This document shows, piece after piece, positions 8,427-16,226 of a stretch of 64,000 bases of DNA. The position numbers were made by a program, and so were the translations under genes. The stretch is from positions 25,432 to 89,431 of the forward strand of contig NZ_JAAEDI010000026.1 in assembly GCF_018129025.1 (NCBI RefSeq), read 5' to 3'. The DNA is from Neoroseomonas terrae. Its GTDB lineage: Bacteria > Pseudomonadota > Alphaproteobacteria > Acetobacterales > Acetobacteraceae. Every line of letters begins with the position of its first letter. The first letter of the stretch is position 1. The notes below the pieces were generated by a model. The model was not told where the DNA came from, made no database searches, and saw nothing but the letters and a program-made list of their open reading frames with translations.

Positions 8427-8455
8427 GCTTGCCCGGGCGGCGCGGGCGGGCAAGC
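8427..8455. promoter_or_regulatory. Stem-loop in the divergent leader region
   Basis: Perfect nine-base arms GCTTGCCCG (8427-8435) and CGGGCAAGC (8447-8455) with an 11-base loop lie 25 bases before the acyl-CoA synthetase start and about 80 bases before dctP on the other strand. It may be a protein-binding site shared by the divergent genes or a leader hairpin. The GC-rich surroundings make weaker stems common, so confidence is modest. Confidence 0.35.
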
Positions 8456-8479
8456 CTGGGGCCGGGAGGGGGACGACGC

Positions 8480-10048
8480 ATGATCCCGACATCGAATCTC
8501 GCGAACCTGCTGCTGCAAACGGCGCGGCGCTTGCCGGACGCGCCGGGTCTGGTCTGGCGCGACCGCATCTGGAACTGGGCGGAGCTTGCAGCCCGCGCCT
8601 CGGCCGCGGCCTCGGCACTGCGCGCGCAGGGGGTCCGCAGGGGGGACCGGGTGCTCGTGCATGCCCGCAACAGCAATGCGCTATTCGAATCCTGTTGGGC
8701 CTGCTGGCTGATCGGCGCGGTCTGGGTGCCGACGAATTTCCGCCTGAGCCCGCCGGAAGTGGCCTTCCTCGCCGCCAATGCGGAGTGCCGCGCGCATGTG
8801 TTCGACTTGGCCTTTCCGGAGCATCGCGCCGCGGCGGCAGCGGAGAATGCGGCCTGCGTGCTGGAGGTCGCGATCGGAGATCATGGCGGCCTTTCCTGGG
8901 ATGGTTTGGTCGAGGCCGGTCGTGGGGCTCCTGCGACGGAGGCCGAGGCCGTCGATCGCGATCATCCGGCTTGGCTGTTCTACACCTCGGGCACCACCGG
9001 GCGGCCGAAGGGCGGGACACTGACGCATGGTCAGATGGTCTTTGTGGTGGTGAACCACATCGCGGATCTGATGCCGGGGCTGTCGGCGAAGGATGCCTCG
9101 CTGGTGGTGGCGCCTCTCTCGCACGGGGCCGGCATCCATGCGCTCGCGCAGGTGGCGCGGGGTGCAGTGTCGGTGCTGATGCCCGGCGAGCGGCTGGACG
9201 TGGCGGAAGCGTGGCGGCTGGTGGCGCACCATCGCGTGACCAACATGTTCACCGTGCCGACCATCCTGAATGCGCTGTGCAATGATGCGAGCGTCGATGC
9301 GGTGGACCACGCATCGCTGCGTCACGTCATCTATGCCGGCGCGCCGATGTACCGGGAGGACCAGAAGAACGCGCTGCGGAAGCTTGGCCCCTGCCTCGTG
9401 CAGTATTTCGGCCTCGGCGAGGTGACGGGCAACATCACCGTGCTGCCGCCGGAGTGGCATAGCCTGGCCGATGATCCGGCCATGCCGATCGGCTCCTGTG
9501 GCTATCCACGGACGGGGATGGATGTGGGGATCCTCGATGCGGACCATCGACGGTTGGGCGCTGGTGAGACCGGCGAGATCTGCGTGCGCGGGCCGGCGGT
9601 GATGGCGGGGTATTTCGGGAATGCGGCGGCGGATGAGAAGGCGTTCGCCGGCGGATGGTTCCATACCGGCGACCTCGGATATCTCGATGCGCGTGGCTTC
9701 CTCTATATCACCGGCCGGCAGTCGGACATGTACATCTCGGGCGGGTCGAACGTGTATCCGCGGGAGGTGGAGGAGGCGCTGCTGACGCATCCGGCCGTCG
9801 CAGAGGCCTGCGTTGTCGGCGTGCCGCATGAGAAGTGGGGGGAGGCCGGAGTGGCGGTGCTGGTGCCGCGGGACGGCGCGGCGATCGACGCGGATGCGGT
9901 GATGGCGCATCTCGATGGCCGGCTGGGCCGGTATAAATGGCCCTCGCGCATCGTGGTGTGGGATGCGCTGCCGCGATCCGGATACGGCAAGGTGCCGAAG
10001 AACGAGGTGAAGCGGCTCCTGGCCGGCCGCGACGCCGGGCGCCAATAG
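8480..10048 (+). CDS. AMP-dependent acyl-CoA synthetase
   Basis: A 522-residue member of the adenylate-forming family, which activates a carboxylic acid with ATP and transfers it to coenzyme A. The P-loop-like motif YTSGTTGRPKGG is at residues 168-179; the YFGLGEVTG block, the GDLGYLD motif with its ribose-binding Asp, and the C-terminal catalytic Lys region (YGKVPKNEVKR) are all present. The substrate may be a medium-chain or aromatic acid; this cannot be fixed. ATG 8480 was chosen for its GGGAGGGGG ribosome site and because it begins at the family's usual N-terminus. It faces the TRAP operon away from it and may activate the acid that the transporter imports (inference). Confidence 0.92.
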   Translation: MIPTSNLANLLLQTARRLPDAPGLVWRDRIWNWAELAARASAAASALRAQGVRRGDRVLVHARNSNALFESCWACWLIGAVWVPTNFRLSPPEVAFLAANAECRAHVFDLAFPEHRAAAAAENAACVLEVAIGDHGGLSWDGLVEAGRGAPATEAEAVDRDHPAWLFYTSGTTGRPKGGTLTHGQMVFVVVNHIADLMPGLSAKDASLVVAPLSHGAGIHALAQVARGAVSVLMPGERLDVAEAWRLVAHHRVTNMFTVPTILNALCNDASVDAVDHASLRHVIYAGAPMYREDQKNALRKLGPCLVQYFGLGEVTGNITVLPPEWHSLADDPAMPIGSCGYPRTGMDVGILDADHRRLGAGETGEICVRGPAVMAGYFGNAAADEKAFAGGWFHTGDLGYLDARGFLYITGRQSDMYISGGSNVYPREVEEALLTHPAVAEACVVGVPHEKWGEAGVAVLVPRDGAAIDADAVMAHLDGRLGRYKWPSRIVVWDALPRSGYGKVPKNEVKRLLAGRDAGRQ

Positions 10049-10059
10049 ACAGAAAACGG

Positions 10060-10099
10060 AGGGGGATTCGGGGAAGGTCTTCCTCCCCCGACCTTTTTC
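10060..10099 (+). terminator. Terminator-like hairpin between convergent genes
   Basis: Between the synthetase stop and the end of the convergent SDR gene is GGGGGA...TCCCCC with an inner GGAAG-GT-CTTCC stem, followed on the plus strand by CGACCTTTTTCTT. The T-run after the stem supports an intrinsic terminator for the synthetase gene. The outer stem is only six base pairs. Confidence 0.5.
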
Positions 10100-10100
10100 T

Positions 10101-10856
10101 TCAGCCGCGCCCTTCGAACGGCATCTTCGTCGCCTTGATGGTGAGCGTGAAGATGTTCGATTCCAGCGGCAGGTTCGCCATGTGCAGGATGGCCTGGCCG
10201 ACATGGTTGACATCCATCGTCGGCTCAACCGCCGTGGTCCCGTCCGCCTGCTTCACGCCTTTCGACATGCGGGCCGTCATTGGCGTAGCGGCGTTGCCGA
10301 TGTCGATCTGGCCGGCGCAGATGTCGTACTTCCGGCCATCGAGCATCAGCGACTTGGTCAAACCGGTGATGGAGTGCTTGGTCGCCGTGTAGGGGGCGCT
10401 GTCCGGCCGCGGCGTGTGGGCGCTGATCGAGCCGTTGTTGATGATGCGCCCGCCCTGGGGCGACTGGTCCTTCATGATGCGGAAGGCGGCCTGGGCGCAG
10501 AGGAAGCAGCCGGTGAGGTTCACCGCGACGACGCGGGTCCAGTCGGCGTAGGTCAGATCCTCGAAGGGCATGCCGGGAACGTTCTGGCCGGCGTTGTTGA
10601 ACAGCAGGTCGAGCCGGCCGTAGTTCGACTTCACCGTGGCGAACAGGGCGTCGACCGAGGCGGGGTCCGCGACGTCGGTGGGAACGGCAAGGGCGCGGGC
10701 GGCGGCGTCGCCGGCCATGGCGATGCTTTCCTCGAGCGGTTCCTTGCGGCGGCCGGTCAGCACGACCGTCCAGCCGCCGCCGAGCAGGGCGAGGGCAGCA
10801 GCGCGCCCGACGCCGGTGCCGGCGCCGGTGACGACGGCGATCTTGGGTTGGCTCAT
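10101..10856 (-). CDS. Short-chain dehydrogenase/reductase
   Basis: A 251-residue classical SDR that oxidises or reduces an alcohol/ketone with NAD(P). The cofactor motif GAGTGVG is at residues 11-17, NNAG at 87-90, and the catalytic Ser143/145, Tyr156 and Lys160 (YTATK) are in place. It ends with [12 protein letters not shown], as in a recognisable subgroup of proteobacterial SDRs of unproved substrate. The ATG at 10854-10856 is chosen because GAGGAA lies seven bases upstream; a TTG two codons earlier is less likely. It follows a second SDR gene by about 50 bases and probably shares its transcript. Confidence 0.9.
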   Translation of the reverse strand: MSQPKIAVVTGAGTGVGRAAALALLGGGWTVVLTGRRKEPLEESIAMAGDAAARALAVPTDVADPASVDALFATVKSNYGRLDLLFNNAGQNVPGMPFEDLTYADWTRVVAVNLTGCFLCAQAAFRIMKDQSPQGGRIINNGSISAHTPRPDSAPYTATKHSITGLTKSLMLDGRKYDICAGQIDIGNAATPMTARMSKGVKQADGTTAVEPTMDVNHVGQAILHMANLPLESNIFTLTIKATKMPFEGRG

Positions 10857-10907
10857 GGACAATTCCTCATGGCTTGCGATGGCGGCAATGTGCGGGGCAG
10901 CGGCGCG

Positions 10908-11651
10908 TCAGTAAACCGCGCGACCGCCGGAGACGTCGAAGACCGCGCCGGTCGAGAAGGAGCAATCCTCGGAGGCGAGCCAGCAGGCGAGGGCGGCGAT
11001 CTCCTCGACCTCGACGAAGCGGTCCATCGGGATTTTGGAGCGCATCCAGGCGATCTGCTGCTCGGTCATCTGCTTGAAGATGTCGGTCGCGGCGGCGGCG
11101 GGGGTGATGCAGTTGGCGAGTACGCCGGTCTTGGCGAGTTCCTTGCCGAGCGACTTGGTGAAGCCGATCAGCCCGGCCTTGGAGGCGCTGTAGTGGGAGG
11201 CGTTCGGGTTGCCTTCCTTGCCGGCGATGGAGGCGATGTTGACGATGCGGCCGTATTCGGCGGCGATCATGGTGGGCACGATGGCGCGCGCGACGAGATA
11301 GGGCGCGACCAGGTTCACCTCGATCACGCGGCGCCATTCGGCGGGCGGCAATTCCCAGGATGGTGCGTTGCCGCCGGTGATGCCGGCGTTGTTCACCAGG
11401 ATATCGACGCGGCCATGGGCGGCGAGCGTCGCGTCCCGTGCGGCGGCGATGGCGGCCTCGTCAGTGAGGTCGAGCGCATGGGCGGTGGCGTTGCCGAGGG
11501 CCGCGGCGGCGGCAGTGCCGATCGCGGCGTCCATGTCCCAGATCGCGACGCGGGCGCCGGATTCCACCGCGCGGCGGGCGATGGCGAGGCCGATGCCGCG
11601 CGCGCCGCCGGTCACGATCGCGACGCGGCCGGCCAGGTCCAGTCGGTTCAT
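10908..11651 (-). CDS. Short-chain dehydrogenase/reductase, FabG-like
   Basis: A 247-residue classical SDR with TGGARGIG at residues 14-21, NNAG at 87-90, Ser141, Tyr154 and Lys158 (YSASK) as catalytic set, and GNPNASHYSASKAG typical of sugar-acid/3-oxoacyl reductase-like members. The ATG at 11649-11651 follows GGGGAAG. It is the first gene of a two-SDR unit divergent from a TRAP operon, so a role in oxidising the imported compound is plausible but unproved. The two SDRs share only family-level similarity, so they are not a recent duplication. Confidence 0.9.
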   Translation of the reverse strand: MNRLDLAGRVAIVTGGARGIGLAIARRAVESGARVAIWDMDAAIGTAAAAALGNATAHALDLTDEAAIAAARDATLAAHGRVDILVNNAGITGGNAPSWELPPAEWRRVIEVNLVAPYLVARAIVPTMIAAEYGRIVNIASIAGKEGNPNASHYSASKAGLIGFTKSLGKELAKTGVLANCITPAAAATDIFKQMTEQQIAWMRSKIPMDRFVEVEEIAALACWLASEDCSFSTGAVFDVSGGRAVY

Positions 11652-11716
11652 GGTGCTTCCCCCGATGATCGGCGCAGTGTCTGACAGGGCCGGCGAGACG
11701 GGAAGGGGGGTAACCA

Positions 11717-11760
11717 TGTGGTTCCCAGCGGTGCGGTTCCACCTCTATAGTCGAACCACA
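11717..11760. promoter_or_regulatory. Operator-like repeats in a divergent promoter region
   Basis: TGTGGTTC (11717-11724) and GAACCACA (11753-11760) form a perfect eight-base inverted repeat, and a further GGTTCCAC (11735-11742) lies between them about one and a half helical turns from the first. The elements sit between the SDR pair and the TRAP operon start at 11802, where a shared operator is expected. GGTTCC half-sites occur in IclR- and GntR-type operators; no regulator gene is adjacent. Confidence 0.42.
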
Positions 11761-11801
11761 GCCGGTACGAAGCCGGCGGCAAACATAGGGAGTGACCGTT
11801 C

Positions 11802-12794
11802 ATGAACCGTAGGCAGTTGTTGGTCGGCGCACCTGCGCTTGCGCTTCCCTGGGTGGCCCACGCGCAGCAGGCGATCACCCTGAACGGCGCGGTGCAGTTC
11901 AACGACGACCACGTCTTCACCCGCGCCCTGGTGCGGTTCGAGGAGCTGGTGAAGCAGTACTACACCGCCCAGCCGATCAACTTCATCCTCCACAAGAATT
12001 CCAGCCTGGGGCTGGAGAAGCAGTATTTCGAGTACATGTCGGCCGGGCGCGGCGCGGTGGATTACGGCATCGTCTCCCCGGCGCATATGTCCACCTTCAG
12101 CCGGGCCGCGCCCTTCGTGGATGCGCCCTTCCTGTTCCGCGACCTCGCGCAATGGAACAAGGTGCTGGACCAGGACCTGTTCGCGCCCGTCGCGACGGAG
12201 ATCGAGCGGCGGTCGCGCGTCGGGCTGATCGGCTATGCCGGCGGCGGCGTGCGCAACATCTTCGCCAACAAGCGCATTACCGACATGGCCGGGCTGCGCG
12301 GGTTGAAGGTGCGCGTGCAGGGCGCGCCGATCTGGTCGCGCACCTTCCAGGCGGCCGGGATGTCGCCCTCGGTCATCGCCTATAACGAGATCTACAACGG
12401 CATCCAGAACAACGTCATCGAGGCCGGCGAGAACGAGGCGGCGGGCGTCGAGGCGATGCGCTTCTACGAGGTCGCGCCGAACCTGATCCTGACGCAGCAC
12501 GCCATCACCATCCGGCCGATCTGCTTCGCCAGCCAGACCCTGGCGCGGCTGCCGGCGCCGCTGCAGGAAGCGATCCGCCGCGCGGGCAAGGAAGCCGGTA
12601 CCTTCGGCCGCCACGCCGAGAGCACCGAGGACGGGCAGAAGATCACCGAGCTCGAACAGGCAGGCCGGCTGCGCCGCGTCGAGTTCACCGACCGTGACGC
12701 GCTGAAGCGCGCGGTCGATCCGGTGATGGTCGCCTATGCCCGCGAAGTGGATGCGGAAGCGATCTACGCCCGCATCAACGCCGTCACCTCGTGA
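11802..12794 (+). CDS. dctP: TRAP transporter solute receptor (DctP family), second system
   Basis: A 330-residue periplasmic receptor with a 22-residue signal (MNRRQLLVGAPALALPWVAHAQ; twin Arg at 3-4). Family features include the FNDDHVFTRAL N-terminal block, APFLFRDLAQWNKVL in the place of the PFLF motif, GLKVRVQGAPIW with the ligand-contacting Arg, and a YNEIYNGIQNNVIEAGENE hinge. It is clearly diverged from the receptor at 7301-8344, so the two systems should take different substrates. First gene of dctPQM; a strong stem-loop follows it before dctQ, which would favour higher receptor than permease expression. Confidence 0.92.
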   Translation: MNRRQLLVGAPALALPWVAHAQQAITLNGAVQFNDDHVFTRALVRFEELVKQYYTAQPINFILHKNSSLGLEKQYFEYMSAGRGAVDYGIVSPAHMSTFSRAAPFVDAPFLFRDLAQWNKVLDQDLFAPVATEIERRSRVGLIGYAGGGVRNIFANKRITDMAGLRGLKVRVQGAPIWSRTFQAAGMSPSVIAYNEIYNGIQNNVIEAGENEAAGVEAMRFYEVAPNLILTQHAITIRPICFASQTLARLPAPLQEAIRRAGKEAGTFGRHAESTEDGQKITELEQAGRLRRVEFTDRDALKRAVDPVMVAYAREVDAEAIYARINAVTS

Positions 12795-12801
12795 TCCTTC
12801 T

Positions 12802-12835
12802 GGCCTGCCGGCGGCGCGGATGCCGTCGGCAGGCC
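12802..12835 (+). promoter_or_regulatory. Intercistronic stem-loop between dctP and dctQ
   Basis: Arms at 12802-12815 and 12822-12835 pair over 14 bases with one mismatch around a six-base loop (GCGGAT); the outer nine, GGCCTGCCG/CGGCAGGCC, are perfect. No T-run follows. Such stems after a receptor gene commonly protect the upstream message or reduce read-through into the permease genes; here that role is inferred from position. Confidence 0.6.
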
Positions 12836-12864
12836 CGCATTCCCGACATTCCCGGAGCCTACCC

Positions 12865-13374
12865 ATGCCCCAGCCCGGCCTGCGCGGCCTGGTGCGGCGG
12901 GCAGCCGAGCTCTACGGCCGGCTGCTCTCGGCACTGCTTGCGATCTCCGTCCTCATCCTCGTCGTCCCCGTCACCCTGCAGGTCGTCTCGCGCCAGACGC
13001 ATCTGCTGCCGCACTACATCTGGACGGAGGAAATGGCCCGCTTCCTCCTCGTCTGGACCGTGATGATCGGCGCCATCGTCGGGCAGAAGGAGGGCATCCA
13101 TTTCATCGTGGACCTCTGGCCGGAACTGAGGGGCCGCATGCGCGCCTTCATGGACATCGTGTCCGGTGTCTTCGTCCTGCTGTTCGGCGCCGTGTTCCTG
13201 TGGTTCGGTATCGAGTTCGTGGACTTCGCCTGGTTCCGCATCAGCGAGCTCGCGGAATTGCCGCTTTGGCTGATCCACCTGCCCTGGCCGATCCTCGGCT
13301 TCTCCTGGCTGCTGTTCGGCGGCGAGAAGTTCGCCGACGACGTCACCACGCTCATCCATGGGGAGCAGGCCTGA
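12865..13374 (+). CDS. dctQ: TRAP transporter small permease (DctQ type), second system
   Basis: A 169-residue protein with four predicted membrane helices: about residues 17-38, 53-72, 95-118 and 132-153. VSRQTHLLPHYIWTEEMARFLLVW matches the DctQ block in which an Arg-containing loop is followed by a W-x-E-E segment. Starts 70 bases after dctP, beyond a stem-loop; its stop TGA shares one base with the ATG of dctM, indicating coupled translation with the large permease. Confidence 0.9.
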   Translation: MPQPGLRGLVRRAAELYGRLLSALLAISVLILVVPVTLQVVSRQTHLLPHYIWTEEMARFLLVWTVMIGAIVGQKEGIHFIVDLWPELRGRMRAFMDIVSGVFVLLFGAVFLWFGIEFVDFAWFRISELAELPLWLIHLPWPILGFSWLLFGGEKFADDVTTLIHGEQA

Positions 13375-14693
13375 TGGGCGGCAATGTGCTGGTCGCCTCC
13401 CAGGCGGCCTGGATCCTGTTCGGCGTGTTCTTCACGCTGCTGGCACTGCGGGTGCCGGTGGCGGTGGCGCTCGGCCTCGCCTGCCTGCCGATCCTCGTGA
13501 TCGAGGACCGGCTGGGCCCGATGGTGCTGATGCAGGAGACGTTCAACGCCTACAACTCCTTCATCCTGCTCGCCGTGCCGTTCTTCCTGCTGACGGCAAA
13601 CCTGATGAATGTGGGCGGCATCACGGATCGGCTGATGCGGCTGTCGCGGGCGATGGTGGGGCATCTGCCCGGCAGCCTCGCGCAGATCAACGTGGTGCTG
13701 TCGATCTTCTTCGCGGGCATCTCCGGATCATCCACCGCGGATGCCGCGTCGCAGTCGAAGATCTTCATCGATGCTCAGCGGAAGGAGGGATACGACGACG
13801 GCTTCTCCGTCGCGATCACCGCGGTATCGGCGGTGCTTGCGGTCATCATCCCGCCGTCGATCCTGATGATCGTCTGGGGCGGTGTGCTGACGGTCTCGAT
13901 CGGCGCGCTGTTCCTCGCCGGCATCATTCCCGGGTTGCTGATCGGGTTGGTGCAGATGGCAACCGTGCACGCCTACGCGAAGGCGCGGGGCTACCCGACC
14001 TACGAACGCGCGACATTCCGCGAGTTCCTCTGTTCGCTGGCAGTCTCCATTCCGGCGCTGTTGACGCCCGCGATCATCATCGGCGGCAAGGTGTTCGGCT
14101 GGTTCACCGCGACGGAAAGCGCCTGCATCGCGGTGCTCTACGCCGGCGCGCTGTCGCTGTTCTATTACCGGGAAATGGGGCTGAAGCAGCTGTGGGAGGC
14201 GCTGGGCGAGACCGGTCGCCTCGCCGCGGTGGCGCTGTTCTGCGTCGGCACCGCATCCGCCTTCGGCTGGCTGCTCGCCTATTATGAAATCCCGAAGGCG
14301 ATTCTCGCCGGCGTCTCCGCCTGGGGCATGGGGCCGATCGCGACGGGGTTCTTCATCGCGGCGGTCTTCCTGGTGGTCGGCTGCTTTCTCGACGCGATCC
14401 CGGCCATCATCATCGTCGGCGCCATCCTGCAGCCGCTGGCCGCGGGGGCGGGGCTCGATCCGGTTCACTTCGCCATGATCGGCATCGTCAGCCTGGCCTT
14501 CGGCTTGGTGACCCCGCCCTATGGCCTGTGCCTGATGATCGCGTGCCATGTCGCCGGCATGCGCATGCGGGATGCGTTGAAGGACACGATGATCATGCTG
14601 CTGCCCATGTTGGGGGTGCTGGTGCTCGTCATCCTCTGGCCCAGTGTGGTCCTGTTCCTGCCCCGGCTGGTCTCGCCGGACTTCCTCGACTGA
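13374..14693 (+). CDS. dctM: TRAP transporter large permease (DctM type), second system
   Basis: A 439-residue DctM permease with about twelve membrane helices. Hallmarks: LRVPVAVALGLACLP near the N-terminus, GISGSSTADAAS around residues 118-129, and LVTPPYGLCLMIACHVAG near the C-terminus. The ATG at 13374 overlaps the dctQ stop (TGATG). It completes a second full TRAP transporter in this window. No terminator with a T-run is seen after it; a 7-bp stem (14764-14792) lies in the gap before the glycosyltransferase gene. Confidence 0.93.
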   Translation: MGGNVLVASQAAWILFGVFFTLLALRVPVAVALGLACLPILVIEDRLGPMVLMQETFNAYNSFILLAVPFFLLTANLMNVGGITDRLMRLSRAMVGHLPGSLAQINVVLSIFFAGISGSSTADAASQSKIFIDAQRKEGYDDGFSVAITAVSAVLAVIIPPSILMIVWGGVLTVSIGALFLAGIIPGLLIGLVQMATVHAYAKARGYPTYERATFREFLCSLAVSIPALLTPAIIIGGKVFGWFTATESACIAVLYAGALSLFYYREMGLKQLWEALGETGRLAAVALFCVGTASAFGWLLAYYEIPKAILAGVSAWGMGPIATGFFIAAVFLVVGCFLDAIPAIIIVGAILQPLAAGAGLDPVHFAMIGIVSLAFGLVTPPYGLCLMIACHVAGMRMRDALKDTMIMLLPMLGVLVLVILWPSVVLFLPRLVSPDFLD

Positions 14694-14828
14694 AGCGGGC
14701 GTGCGGCTGGCTTCGCTTGACCTCGGCAGGCCGCCGCCTCAGCCTTGCGGTCCATTTCGGCAACAGGGGCTGCTCCGGCGGGGCGGCCCCTGCCCGAACC
14801 ATTCCGACTACCGACGGACTGCCCCCCT

Positions 14829-16178
14829 ATGCCCGACCAGCGCCCGCCGCGGATCTTCATCGACGGGTATAATCTGTCGCTCACGCAGGGGACCGGGGTC
14901 GCGACCTATGCCCGCAACCTGTCGTTCTGTCTCCGCGATCTGGGCGCCGAGGTGGGCGTGCTCTATGGCACCCGCTCCTCAACCGTCTCCATGAACCCGC
15001 TGATGCGGGAGATCTCCTTCTTCGATCCGCCCGTCGGCCGGCCCTCACGCGTGGTCGAGGTGGCGCGCGCTGTCCGCCGTGCGGCGACGACGCCGCTCGG
15101 TGAGATCGCGACCCAGGTGCCGATCACCGGCCGTGTCGTGCGGGAGAGCTTCCGCTCTCGCCTGCCGCATTTCGATCATGTCTGGAACGTGCAGGACCTG
15201 TTCGATCTCCAGCGCTTGCACTCCAAGCTCTATTTCTGGCGCATGGCCGTGCATTTCCGGGAACCGCCCGCACTGATGCACTGGACCTACCCGCTGGCGC
15301 TGCAGGTGCGCGGTGCGAAGAACATCTACACCATGCACGACCTAGTGCCGCTGCGACTGCCCTACACCACGCTCGACAACAAGCGGAACTACTTCCGGCT
15401 CGTGCGCCGGCTCGCGCGGCGCAGCAGCCACATCGTTACGGTCAGCGAGGCGTCCAAGCGCGATATCGTCAACCTGCTCGGCATTCCGGAAGAAAAGGTT
15501 ACCAACACCTACCAGTCGGTGGATATCCCGGCGCGCTACGCGCAGAAGCCTCTCGCCGACGTGAAGGCGGAGATCGAGGGCACCTTCGGCCTCGGCCATC
15601 AACGCTACTTCCTGTTCTTCGGTGCCATCGAGCCGAAGAAGAATGTCGGACGGATGATCGAGGCCTACCTCGCCTCCGGCGTCACCGACCCGCTCGTCAT
15701 CGTCGGCAAGAAGGCGTGGAAGTCGGAGGACGAGCTGCGCTTGTTGTTCGAGAACGATCATCTCCGTTACCTGCTGACGCGGGACGGCCTGACGCAGACG
15801 CATCATCGGGTGAAGCTTGTTGACTACGCGCCGTTTCCCCTCCTGGTCAGCCTGATCCGCGGGGCGAAGGCGGTGCTGTTCCCGTCGCTTTACGAAGGCT
15901 TCGGCCTGCCGGCGTTGGAGGCCATGCTGCTCGGCACGCCGGTTATGACGTCGAACACCTCCTCCATGCCCGAGGTGGTGGGCGATGCGGCGCTGAAGAT
16001 CGATCCCTACGACATTCGGGCGATGGTGGATGCGATCCGCACGCTCGATTCGGACGCTGCATTGCGCGGACGACTGTCGGATGCCGGGCCGCGTCAGGCA
16101 TCGCTCTTCTCACCGGAACGCTACCGGTTCCGGCTGCGCGAAGCCTACGCGCGGGTCGGGGTCGCTGTGGGCGAGTGA
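14829..16178 (+). CDS. Glycosyltransferase, GT4 type
   Basis: A 449-residue GT-B-fold glycosyltransferase. The N-terminal acceptor half starts RIFIDGYNLSLTQGTGVATYARNL; the donor-binding half includes FGAIEPKKNVGRMIEAYL, a run of strand-helix units, and the GT4 signature FPSLYEGFGLPALEAM with the E-x7-E-type glutamates contacting the nucleotide sugar. No membrane helices, so it works at the cytosolic face. Likely role: adding a sugar to a surface polysaccharide or lipid-linked oligosaccharide. The ATG at 14829 has no Shine-Dalgarno; an in-frame ATG at 14745 is an alternative. Neighbour of a second glycosyltransferase on the same strand. Confidence 0.88.
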   Translation: MPDQRPPRIFIDGYNLSLTQGTGVATYARNLSFCLRDLGAEVGVLYGTRSSTVSMNPLMREISFFDPPVGRPSRVVEVARAVRRAATTPLGEIATQVPITGRVVRESFRSRLPHFDHVWNVQDLFDLQRLHSKLYFWRMAVHFREPPALMHWTYPLALQVRGAKNIYTMHDLVPLRLPYTTLDNKRNYFRLVRRLARRSSHIVTVSEASKRDIVNLLGIPEEKVTNTYQSVDIPARYAQKPLADVKAEIEGTFGLGHQRYFLFFGAIEPKKNVGRMIEAYLASGVTDPLVIVGKKAWKSEDELRLLFENDHLRYLLTRDGLTQTHHRVKLVDYAPFPLLVSLIRGAKAVLFPSLYEGFGLPALEAMLLGTPVMTSNTSSMPEVVGDAALKIDPYDIRAMVDAIRTLDSDAALRGRLSDAGPRQASLFSPERYRFRLREAYARVGVAVGE

Positions 16179-16226
16179 GGCCGGCTGTGGCATATCGTCC
16201 ACTGATTTGACCGAGTGGGGATTGCG

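Noticed and set aside
8690..8720. TTCGAATCC as a tRNA T-arm remnant
   Set aside because: It lies inside the acyl-CoA synthetase reading frame, and no cloverleaf can be formed around it.
14764..14792. Terminator after the second TRAP operon
   Set aside because: The stem is CAGGGGC/GCCCCTG with a 15-base loop and no T-run; such stems are frequent in this GC-rich DNA.
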